DNA from: Symbiodinium natans
Taxonomy: Eukaryota > Sar > Dinophyceae > Suessiales > Symbiodiniaceae
Length of the DNA stretch: 64,000 nt
Assembly: GCA_905221605.1 (NCBI GenBank)
Contig: CAJNDS010001546.1
Span: 355,001 to 419,000 of the forward strand
Direction of reading: 5' to 3'
Shown here one piece after another: positions 10,536 through 18,838 of this stretch (position 1 is its first letter; every line of letters starts with the position of its first letter). Below the pieces are notes generated by a model, which was given only the letters and a program-made list of their open reading frames with translations, did no database searches and was not told the DNA's origin. The position numbers and the translations under genes are program-made.

Positions 10536-13500
10536 AAGACTCAAAGGCGTGATCAACGAGTGAATCAAGATCGATCGTGAATTCTTTGCCCAGCTCTGGA
10601 TCTTTAGAGCCGCGTGAGGGGGCATCTGCCACGTTTGAGCAGGTGTTCACGCGTTCAAACCAGATGTTAAGCCCAAGCTCGTCACACAGCACATGAACAT
10701 GCTGAGCAATCGCTTCTCCATACTTGTTGCTTGAAATTCCGGCAACCATACAGGCCAGGGCACCCTCGTTGTCAGTAAACACAACGAGGTTGGTACTGCG
10801 AATGAGCGGAGCCCACAACCTGAGTCCGACAAGGATGGCTAAGCATTCGTACTCGAAAATGGGGTTGCCGCTCTCAGGATTCATGCGACGTCTCACATGC
10901 TCAGACGCGCGGTCACTGAAAAAGCCCATCTTCGAACCCACTTCATTAACAAGAACACCACCCAAGCCTACGTTATCACCCTCACAAGAGGCATCGACAT
11001 AAAGATGCATGGTAGTCAAGATGTTGGCGCAGATCACCCTGGGCGGTGAGAAGTTGACTCGATCGCGCAACCTTAGTAGGGCTACCCTGGTACACTCATC
11101 CAGGTGTCCTCCCCCTCGTTGCACAAACCGCGACAGTTGTTTGTAGGCTGTTCCAGCAACCTTTCCAGCTATCTGGTTTTCAGCAAACTGGAGTCGGCCC
11201 CTGATGCGCTCGCCATCCTTTTGCGTGAGGTAACCAGACGAAAGGATGTCGGACAAGGCCTCGAAGATCTCGTCTCGCCTCGACTCCGTGTTACACAGAG
11301 TGATACGTCCGAGACGGGACTCAGACAAGTCGAACTTCAACCCCAACACTTTTGCACAGGAGTCGAACACAGATTCTTTGTCTTCGGCGACATCCCACCC
11401 CAACAAACGGAATACTAGGCAAACACCAATGTCGAAGAGGCGGGCCAGAGGAGCCAGCTCCACACCCACAAAGTCGTCAAAGTAAACGTTGATGTGGCAT
11501 AAAAACAGCACTACAAGGACTTTCCATATCCCTAGTGACACCCGGCAAAATGCGTGCACACTGTGCCGTGATCCAAACGGAAGAACCTTCTGTCGGAAAA
11601 TTCGGGGACATTTCCCTTTTGGGTCGTAGACGCACAAGAAACTGTCCTCTAGCGCCTCCAGGGATAGTGGAAGGTTTTTGTAGGCCTTGTGAAGGTCCCA
11701 GGACTTCAAGAGAAGTTGGTGCAACCTGCACTTTGCATCGGCCCTCAGTCGACGGGCCAAACCTGATGCTATGCAGTCGGCGGTGTGCACGGTGATTGTG
11801 TCGTACGATGAAGATGTGGCATTCAAACCACTTTCAAGGTAGTTATCGATGGGCCGTGTTTTGTTATTCTGCACAACGCCAAAGCGCCTGGTCAACAAAG
11901 AGCTGGCCCCCAAGTCGCTCTCTTTCAGCGGCCCGTCCAGCCACCCCCGCTCCACCTCGTCCAAGGTGACTCGGTAAGTTTCAGCATCCACCACATCATC
12001 TCCTGAGCTCTTGGTAGAGTTTAGGATGCCCTTCCGCATTCGTTGTGCTGACCCTCGCAGGTCATCGACCGCCATGGTGGCAGCTGTACGCTTAGCGCGG
12101 AACTCAGGGCAGTAGGGGATCGGACCTCCTAAAGCAAAACCCTTAGACATATCCGCAACCAACGACGGATCATTGTGGCCGGCAGCCTCAATCATCTCGC
12201 CGAAAAGAAGCAGCCTTTTCTTGCTCAAGGTTTTCGCACAGTGCTTGGGCAGTGTCTCCTTATACACACGTTCTTGCTCGTCGAGCTCTGCGGCTCGCCC
12301 TAGCCACTGACGTAAAGCTTCAGTCCTACTGGCACCAACGGTGTGCATGCCCTCCGACGCCAAGAAGTCAATCGTTTGCTGCAGCTCAGGTGGAACTCCT
12401 GAGCTCATAAGACGCGGGTGCTTAGCCTCAAGCGCTTGCTCGATGAATTCATCGCACGTCCACGGTACTCCAACCCACGTCCTAAACCTATCGGGAACCC
12501 TACCTAATGGGGGGGAGCCTTCCTCGGGCCCTGCCGGTGAGGAGGCTTGGTGTCCTGGCTGTTCGGGTAAAGCAAACCCCACACACTGCAGCTCAGCCGT
12601 TTGGTCTGCAGTCAAGCGATCTGTGTGATTGGTGGTGTAGGCAACAAGTATGTCACGTGTCGCCCCATGCCTGGGCATTGCACAGTGCTTATGGAGGGGG
12701 TTAAACAGGATCCTGTTGGACTCGAACTTCAGCTCACAGCCCATCAAGTCAGGCACGTTCGGATCTGGGCAGGGCACGTCCCCAAGCTCATTGTGTATCC
12801 AAATTCCACCCTCGAAAGATGAAAGTTTTAAAACACAGTTAGGGAAACCTTGGGCATTGTTTTTGTCAACATGAACCCCTCCTTGAAGGTTTCGTCCAAG
12901 CATGATGGCTGAGAACGGATGCCCTGGTGCATGCTGTTTTACGAACCGACACAGCATAGTACTGACAGCCGGGTTGAGCCGCAGGTTAGTCCTAACCCCG
13001 GTAACCCCTCCCTGTGCATAGGCCCCTGTGGACCACGAAAACTCATCATCCAGGCCAGCACCTCTGGCCAAGCGATCCGACTTCAAGAGCTGGAACAGCT
13101 GAGTTACATCATCAGCCAAGATAGTTTTCTGTTGAAGGCACACAGAGGCGAACTGCTCGACGGGGCAGTTCGGGTTTCCCTGATTCCTACTGCTTGGCTG
13201 GGATGAAGGTCCAGAACGCGGCGTCTCTCCACCCCCAAGTGCAACACGACGCAATATACGAGAACCCATGGGCAGCTCTGGCAAAGGCGGGTCACACGAG
13301 GCTGAGGGCGGAACAGGCACGGCCGCGGGCAGCTTGGCTGAAGCAGGCAAGAAGTCATGGTCAGATGTCACAACGACCACATCACGGAACTCAGCGACCA
13401 TAGGAGCAACCTTCTTGCCACGGGGCTGGGAGCCGAGACTGACCTGGGCCGCTCTATGTTGCTGCCGAACCTCATCTGACAGGGAACGAGCAGGCAGCTG

Positions 13501-14397
13501 GAACCCACGCTGGCAGAGCTCCTCAAGCAGGAGCGCGGCGACCGCCTTGCACAACCCAAGCGGGTAAGCGGTCTCCTCACTAGTAGCATAGCGGAACTTA
13601 GACACACGACCCCAAGGCAAATGCTTATGGGAGGCGGACTCGCCAGGGCACGTCAGGCTGAGTTGGTCGAAGGCTGGCACGTTGTGCACCCACAACGTAT
13701 GCTTGGGGCGGCTGCCCCCGTAGCAACAATGGTCAAACACAGTTTCCCGCAAGGACAAACCGGAGGTGCCCTGACGCCACGCAGTGGTCTGCCACATGAA
13801 AGAATTCAGGGGATTCTCGCAGCTGACAAGCTTGCCAGCAAGAACCGCCCGTTTCAGGGCTGCAGCGGTTACGCCATAGAGGCGGTTGGCCGCAGCCACA
13901 CGTTGAGCCAAACGATCAGGAAGCCCGGGTAGGCCATCAGGAAAGGTATCATCCCGACACGGTTCGGGATCGTGATCGGACTCTTGGATCAGGCGAGCAC
14001 GGGAGCTCGTGCCACACGGTGGTGCAAAATGCACATAAAGGCAAAAAGGGTTGTCGATCATATCATGCAAAAGCTGTACATCAAAATCGCGAGTGAGGTC
14101 AAGTTTGACCATGGGACAAGGGCAATGCCTGGGGATCCGATGATCGACGCCACAGGAATCTTGCAAGCCCACGGCACGAAGGGCCACAGTAAGACGAGCG
14201 CTGCCCGCAAACACTTCAAGAGCATGGAAAACAGTCAGCTGCTTGCTACCGCCAGGGTGAGCTGCACTTTCTGAAAGGGGAACATCAGGCCGGGCAGGCA
14301 ACACCTCCACCGGCAACAAGCCAGCAGGCACAGCAGCCTCTTCCACAGGGGCCGCAGGCTGAGGGTGGGAACATGAAGTGATTGCGGGCTCCGCCAG
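10525..14397 (-). CDS. YR-element pol: C5-MTase-like, 2OG-dioxygenase-like, RT and RNase H
   Basis: The frame is open from just after a UGA (14400-14398) for about 1290 codons. Residue numbers count from the GTG at 14346. 43-275: C5-cytosine-methyltransferase-like, with LEVFAGSARLT (motif I), GVDHR, APPCGTSSRAR with the candidate nucleophile Cys111, CENP at 176-179, and a terminal YPLGLCKAVA. 400-585: 2OG-Fe(II)-dioxygenase-like, with H492-x-D494, FEGGIWI, His554 and Arg564 in a double-stranded beta-helix order. 815-1010: RT, with Asp884 (SWDLHKAY) and YFDD at 955-958. 1115-1245: RNase H, with YVDAS, EYE, FTDNEG and ADAPSR. No key RT/RNase H residue is missing. Known: DIRS/Ngaro pols contain RT-RNase H. 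Inferred: the first two domains act on DNA bases. Dinoflagellate DNA is rich in 5-methylcytosine and 5-hydroxymethyluracil. Confidence 0.8.
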   Translation of the reverse strand: MAEPAITSCSHPQPAAPVEEAAVPAGLLPVEVLPARPDVPLSESAAHPGGSKQLTVFHALEVFAGSARLTVALRAVGLQDSCGVDHRIPRHCPCPMVKLDLTRDFDVQLLHDMIDNPFCLYVHFAPPCGTSSRARLIQESDHDPEPCRDDTFPDGLPGLPDRLAQRVAAANRLYGVTAAALKRAVLAGKLVSCENPLNSFMWQTTAWRQGTSGLSLRETVFDHCCYGGSRPKHTLWVHNVPAFDQLSLTCPGESASHKHLPWGRVSKFRYATSEETAYPLGLCKAVAALLLEELCQRGFQLPARSLSDEVRQQHRAAQVSLGSQPRGKKVAPMVAEFRDVVVVTSDHDFLPASAKLPAAVPVPPSASCDPPLPELPMGSRILRRVALGGGETPRSGPSSQPSSRNQGNPNCPVEQFASVCLQQKTILADDVTQLFQLLKSDRLARGAGLDDEFSWSTGAYAQGGVTGVRTNLRLNPAVSTMLCRFVKQHAPGHPFSAIMLGRNLQGGVHVDKNNAQGFPNCVLKLSSFEGGIWIHNELGDVPCPDPNVPDLMGCELKFESNRILFNPLHKHCAMPRHGATRDILVAYTTNHTDRLTADQTAELQCVGFALPEQPGHQASSPAGPEEGSPPLGRVPDRFRTWVGVPWTCDEFIEQALEAKHPRLMSSGVPPELQQTIDFLASEGMHTVGASRTEALRQWLGRAAELDEQERVYKETLPKHCAKTLSKKRLLLFGEMIEAAGHNDPSLVADMSKGFALGGPIPYCPEFRAKRTAATMAVDDLRGSAQRMRKGILNSTKSSGDDVVDAETYRVTLDEVERGWLDGPLKESDLGASSLLTRRFGVVQNNKTRPIDNYLESGLNATSSSYDTITVHTADCIASGLARRLRADAKCRLHQLLLKSWDLHKAYKNLPLSLEALEDSFLCVYDPKGKCPRIFRQKVLPFGSRHSVHAFCRVSLGIWKVLVVLFLCHINVYFDDFVGVELAPLARLFDIGVCLVFRLLGWDVAEDKESVFDSCAKVLGLKFDLSESRLGRITLCNTESRRDEIFEALSDILSSGYLTQKDGERIRGRLQFAENQIAGKVAGTAYKQLSRFVQRGGGHLDECTRVALLRLRDRVNFSPPRVICANILTTMHLYVDASCEGDNVGLGGVLVNEVGSKMGFFSDRASEHVRRRMNPESGNPIFEYECLAILVGLRLWAPLIRSTNLVVFTDNEGALACMVAGISSNKYGEAIAQHVHVLCDELGLNIWFERVNTCSNVADAPSRGSKDPELGKEFTIDLDSLVDHAFESWGL

Positions 14398-14400
14398 TCA
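14398..14400 (-). promoter_or_regulatory. Single in-frame UGA between gag zinc finger and pol
   Basis: The gag zinc-finger frame ends ...CPKKPA-stop and the pol frame continues in the same register with no ATG near its start. Pol may be made by stop-codon readthrough, or the stop may be a mutation in a fused gag-pol. The first plausible non-ATG start is a GTG at 14346. Confidence 0.5.
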
Positions 14401-15647
14401 AGCGGGTTTCTTAGGGCACACATGTGCCCCATGCATACCTCCACACCGCATGCAAACGTGCAAGCCCTTGCTGCAAGTTTGTCCAGCTTTGGCGCCGGGA
14501 CAGCCTGCGGCCATGTTAAAACCCCAACAGCGCCGCTTCCCTGTTCGTGTCCATGATGAGAGACCTCGCAGCTCAGAAGGCAGGTTGGCGGGCTCAGTAG
14601 GGGTTTGCTTTTCCTTCCCTTTACCTTTGCCTTTGGGCTTCCGGGGTCTCTTGGCTGGGGGCCCCTCAGGGGGTCAGGAACGCCCGGCGGGGCGGGCGCA
14701 GGATGCTTGCCCGAAGAGTCAGGAAGCGGCAAAAGGTGAAAGACTACGCGCGGGTCCTTCTGCAAATCAGCCCAGAGGCTATCCAACGGCAATTCACCGG
14801 TAGCCTTGCGACGCACCCCGGCTGGGGTTAACTCGGACAAACGGACCCAGGCAGCTCTATCAGCGTGAAGGAGTTGCTGAACAGTGGGGCTGCGGTATCC
14901 CGCCAGGACAGGCTGCTGTAGGTGGTTCATAAGAAAAGAGTTCCACTCTTGCACGCGAGCATACGTGCTTAGGCCAACAAGGTCCATGGCCAACGCGCGA
15001 CGATGCAGGGCCTGGAATAGATCAAGGGCATGCGTCACGTCGCAATGCTGCTCTGCAGCGCGGTCCTTGATAAGGAGCACGGAAGAGGACGAGCCCGGGG
15101 CTGCGACATCAAGTTCCTTGCGGGGCTTATCCATACGCAGTTCCGCCTGCCGGCAGGTAAACTTCGAAGGCTGAAGATACGAGACACAGTTGTCAGAAAT
15201 CAGCTTCAGGCAAAGGTCATAGCTTGCATGCGAGCACTCGTTGACACCAGACAAGTCAACACCTGCAAGGCGGGCAGCTTGTTTCTGCAGGCGATCACGC
15301 CGTTCGGCTGGAGGCAATTCTTTTGGCTGCTCTTCTTTATTCTCAACTAGGCACTTGGTCTCATTGACGACCAAAGTTTGTGCTTCGAAGACTAACCTGC
15401 GTACCGCGGCGACGGTACCAAGAGAGGGCTCGGCACCACCTGCACCCCCGGGGGCAGCTACTGGAGCAACTAAGGCCTTGAGTTTCTCGTCACTGGGGGA
15501 CTCCCCGGGATGACCAGGGGCAAACGCCAGTTTGGCCAGAGTGTCGACGCCCTGGTCAAGCAGCCGTTGCAATGCATCATCTGGCAACCCCACCTTAGCG
15601 GCACGCTCTTTCAAAACTGCAGTAGATTCAGTCAACAAGGCAGACAT
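14401..15647 (-). pseudogene. YR-element gag-like protein with zinc finger; one frameshift
   Basis: The start is the ATG at 15647. The first frame holds about 325 residues of alpha-helical, Ala/Leu-rich sequence without a recognised catalytic motif. A long decoy frame continues to 14235. The expected C-terminal finger lies in a different frame, from a Lys/Gly-rich linker near 14640 to 14401: a C...FN...C...C segment followed by CMRCGGMHGAHVC (C-x2-C-x3-H-x4-C). The switch must occur around 14640-14680, near GGGGCCCCC. It is either programmed or a decay mutation. The shifted frame is also the pol frame. Confidence 0.65.
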
Positions 15648-16139
15648 GGCGCACAGGATCTTAGGGTAAGCGAAAACTGGACCTAACAACACCTGCACAG
15701 AGGTGCTACGGCAAACTGTGTAGACTGTGGCCAAAGAAGCTGCAAAGGTCCTAAGCACCGGCCATTAGAGCTTCCGAAAACGAGGTCAGTAGTTGCAAAC
15801 ACGATTTGCAAAACATGATGTCAAATCATCTCGTAGAATGCACCTTCTACAAACTCTGCAGCCGTGATCGAACCACGAGCTACAATCCTTGAAGACTGAG
15901 CGCAGCAGGTTGACACATCGCATTGTCGAGTTGCAGTTTGCTACAGAGAGCCAACTGAAGACAACAAGCATGTGAGCCGTGGCTGCTGAAACAGTCAAGC
16001 TTCATCCCTGCAGGAAAAAACAGCAGCTGGAACTCCGTGGTACCCAGATATACTGCCGGTGCCACGACCGGCAGTAAGGATGTTGCCGCGAACATCCGCA
16101 AATGCTTCCACGAGCCGCACGCAAGCTTTTCACAGCGCC
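15648..16139. other. Spacer between YR recombinase and gag
   Basis: Non-coding in my reading. No promoter or RNA gene could be identified. Confidence 0.4.
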
Positions 16140-18185
16140 TTACCTCTCGAGGCGCCTGTCCAGGTGATGCAAAAGCGAGCCAGTGTCTCGGATGGGCTTA
16201 GCCATCGTACACTGCTTGCACTTCCAATGCTTGCTGTGCACTCTTCCAGAGAAGGGAACAAAACCTTTTGCCGGCCGACCGCAAAGCATCTTGCTGTCGG
16301 GCGTCGCACCTCGGGCCCTTGCGTGGATTGATTTGGTCTTAGGGTTCTGGAAGAGATCCAGGTCCACCCCTATGGTTGCACGCGGGGCCTGCACCTCGAA
16401 GCCTCGGAGGAAGCCATCATAATCAACCGGCTCGCTGGATGAGCCCGAAGATTCACTGTCGCTAGAAGACTCCAAGGAACCTGACTCACATACACGATCT
16501 GGGCTCACGCCACCGAAGACTGCATCTTCCTCGGCCTCCCTGGCAACCTCAGTCTCACCTTCCTGGAAACCGGGAGCTCGATCCAAACTTAACGCTGAAG
16601 CCCCCCCTTCAGAAGGTGCTGCCTCGTCGGGCGCCGTGTCATTTGCAGGGCCAGCAACACTGAAGGACGGTGCAAAGGCCGGCTGGAGAGAGGGGCGAGA
16701 AGCAAAACCACTTGGGAACTCATCAGGCGACTCAGCGTGCTCCCTGATCATGCCACTGCGGGTCAAGTCTGGAAGGAAGACCCCCACTCTGATCGATTTC
16801 AAGCATGCACACAAGTCTCTCAACGGTCCCGCCTGCACATCGCGACCATATGCTTCGGAAGTTTTGCCCCTAGCCCCCAGTGAGTGATGGCCAAGCACGA
16901 GGATGGTACGGTCCCCGTAATTTGCCTTTGTCACCCACGAAAGTGTTGTGGCTTTCAGGCCATGGCTCGTTAGGCCATCAAGGACTTCGCCCATCAGCGC
17001 CTTGAGGATGCCATTCAGCCACCTTGTGGTTTCAGCAGCATCCACCGCATCCCCTGACCAAGTGTAATCGCTGGCAAAACGGGGCAACATCGGACCTCTG
17101 AAACCTTTCTCAAAGTCAAACCCAACATCTTTGGCAGCCTGAACAAAAGCAAGCCCCCAAGGCTGGGAGGCGAGCCCCTGGATCGGAGCCACCAGGATGA
17201 GGACAGCACTGGGTCCACTGGTGATGCGACGGCTTTTGTGCTCGTACGTATGTGCTTCGATATACCCTTCTGCCCCGGTTATGTCCAGGTAAACCTTGAA
17301 CAGATTACGCAAATCAGACACTCGGGCTCGAGCATACAGCTGAAACAACATAACTCCGAGCGCATATCGATCAAAACGGTCCAAATGGCCCCCGATCAAG
17401 GCCTCTTCAAGATGCTTCACCTCCTTCACAGTCAAGGTCCGTGATCGGTGGGCATCCCGGAGCCGGATGTTGGCAAATCTCATCGTCCCTTTGAACCATG
17501 GGTGTGAAGTCACATCATCACTCACCTGAAACCCCAACACAAAGCGACAAAAATTCAAGGAGCTTGCAAAATCCCGGATGGCACTCTTCTTGTTACCCGA
17601 AATAGCATCCTTGAGGTAACTCCGGATCTTCTCAATTGAGAAGGGGAAAGCATCGCACCCATTGTCCGACGCCCAATGCACGTATTTCCCGATGCAGCGG
17701 ACTCTTTTCAGAAGAGTACTTGTTGCCTTGCCCTCAAACGTCTCAGACACAAGCTCGGCACCATCACACGCACTCCCCGCAAGCATCTGGCCCATTGAAG
17801 ATGCACTGGTATCATGCAACAACACACACAACCATCGCCGCACAACTGCTTCCCTGTCCAATGACTGCTTGACCCCTGGTTCGAGACGAGCCTTGCGAAG
17901 GACCTGGTCAAACACAGGCGGTAAGGAACCTGATGCAGGCACAGAAAGTGGCACTCTCTTAGCGGCTTTGAGTTGATGAGCAGATACCGGCCACTGTGGT
18001 ATATTAGGTCTTGGCATGGGCACACGTAGAGGCTGGGCGAATGGAACTGATGTTTGCACTTCAAAAACGCTCTTGAAAGGTGGCTTCTCCCAAGGCATCA
18101 ATTCAACACTCCGGGCACCTGAAAAACCAGCTTCCTCGATTGCTCTGTCAAGGTCAAAATCAGCTGGTCTTTTGCGATTCGACAT
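16140..18185 (-). CDS. YR-element tyrosine recombinase
   Basis: I start it at the ATG at 18185 (MSNRKRPADF), giving 681 residues. A longer open frame reaches 18326 from a non-ATG start, and the residue numbers below use that frame. An N-terminal core-binding-like helical region (about 200-300) precedes the catalytic domain. Catalytic candidates are Arg335 (YARARVSDL), His455 in SHGLKA (the second position of the HxxR box is Lys458), LGHHS at 479-482 and the nucleophile candidate Tyr493 (SEAYGRD). After ~500 a Ser/Glu-rich acidic tail follows, ending in a short CKQC segment. Known: YRs integrate DIRS, Ngaro and Crypton elements by strand exchange. Its place upstream of gag-pol is unusual. Confidence 0.75.
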   Translation of the reverse strand: MSNRKRPADFDLDRAIEEAGFSGARSVELMPWEKPPFKSVFEVQTSVPFAQPLRVPMPRPNIPQWPVSAHQLKAAKRVPLSVPASGSLPPVFDQVLRKARLEPGVKQSLDREAVVRRWLCVLLHDTSASSMGQMLAGSACDGAELVSETFEGKATSTLLKRVRCIGKYVHWASDNGCDAFPFSIEKIRSYLKDAISGNKKSAIRDFASSLNFCRFVLGFQVSDDVTSHPWFKGTMRFANIRLRDAHRSRTLTVKEVKHLEEALIGGHLDRFDRYALGVMLFQLYARARVSDLRNLFKVYLDITGAEGYIEAHTYEHKSRRITSGPSAVLILVAPIQGLASQPWGLAFVQAAKDVGFDFEKGFRGPMLPRFASDYTWSGDAVDAAETTRWLNGILKALMGEVLDGLTSHGLKATTLSWVTKANYGDRTILVLGHHSLGARGKTSEAYGRDVQAGPLRDLCACLKSIRVGVFLPDLTRSGMIREHAESPDEFPSGFASRPSLQPAFAPSFSVAGPANDTAPDEAAPSEGGASALSLDRAPGFQEGETEVAREAEEDAVFGGVSPDRVCESGSLESSSDSESSGSSSEPVDYDGFLRGFEVQAPRATIGVDLDLFQNPKTKSIHARARGATPDSKMLCGRPAKGFVPFSGRVHSKHWKCKQCTMAKPIRDTGSLLHHLDRRLER

Positions 18186-18752
18186 GTTGCGCAGTGTACC
18201 GCAGTGGAAAAGTATCTCAGGCAGCTGCACACCAGTATCGAAGTTGAGGCTGACACTCCCCCCCCCCCCTGCACAGGAAGACTCAAGGCAGATCTGGTGG
18301 TCTAGTCCTCGTGGAGGGACTGCCACTGAACGTGAGGGAAGGTTCTCTGCAACGCCACAACAAGAAACTGAAAACAGCTCTGGTTATGCAACACCCGCTC
18401 CGTCAAGGATTCAATGGCGGGAGCAGGACGCACAAGGCGGGGCTGCAGGCGGGCAGAAGCACGAACGTGGCCTCTTGCAAAGGAGCGATCTGATCACGCA
18501 AGGCCCTAACTTCTGCACGCAAAGCCTCGACCTCAAGATGGTATGCACTCAAATCACCCTGAAAGACAGCTACCTGATGCCGCAGGGGCTCAACCTGGGC
18601 AACCTCACGCTGAAGCTCTTGAAGAACGCGATCCGCTGGGTCCATCCACCAGAGATCACTCTGGCTTGCACGCCCTCTAAGAGGGAAACTTGTTGAAAGG
18701 ATCAGGCCTGTTAACAAGCGGAGCCGTTGCGCCTTCAAGCCCAGGTTAGAAG
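18186..18752. other. 5' leader of the YR element
   Basis: It lies between A1 and the recombinase start. It has a C-run at 18260-18269 and no convincing ORF on the element's strand. Confidence 0.4.
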
Positions 18753-18794
18753 AGACAAAAATTTTTCTGTGCACCTTACTCGAACCGAGGTGCT
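18753..18794 (-). repeat. A1 core repeat of the YR element
   Basis: 42 bases identical to 9957-9998. On the minus strand it directly follows the tandem spliced leader. Confidence 0.75.
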
Positions 18795-18829
18795 TGAGCC
18801 AAAATGGCTTGAGCCAAAATGGCTACGGC
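18793..18829 (-). other. Complete dinoflagellate spliced leader plus a truncated second copy
   Basis: Minus strand 18829-18808 is the full 22-nt DinoSL with G at the variable first base. Immediately downstream, 18807-18793 is a second copy reduced to its last 15 nt. The second begins right after the internal AG of the SL (GTAG), as expected if a genomic relic SL served as acceptor for a new trans-splicing event. Both together mark at least two rounds of trans-splicing and reverse transcription. Confidence 0.95.
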
Positions 18830-18838
18830 TGGACCCTT
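18830..18838. repeat. Target-site duplication of the YR element, right copy
   Basis: TGGACCCTT, directly abutting the first base of the complete spliced leader. Identical to 9426-9434. Confidence 0.85.

Larger units (their letters stand above)
9435..18829 (-). mobile_element. SL-tagged tyrosine-recombinase (DIRS/Ngaro-like) retroelement with base-modification domains
   Basis: Minus-strand order is: tandem spliced leader at the extreme 5' end, A1 repeat core, tyrosine recombinase, gag, UGA, pol (methyltransferase-like, dioxygenase-like, RT, RNase H), then B1-A2-B2 repeats. Split direct repeats are the hallmark of Ngaro/PAT-type YR retrotransposons. Placing the recombinase before gag is unlike the usual gag-RT-YR order. 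A 9-bp duplication directly abuts the complete SL. YR elements normally integrate by recombination without a duplication, so this copy was probably reverse-transcribed from a trans-spliced RNA by LINE machinery. Most of its coding capacity is intact. Confidence 0.8.

Noticed and set aside
14235-14560. C-terminal end of the long YR-element gag frame
   Set aside because: The true zinc finger is in the other frame, which continues into pol.
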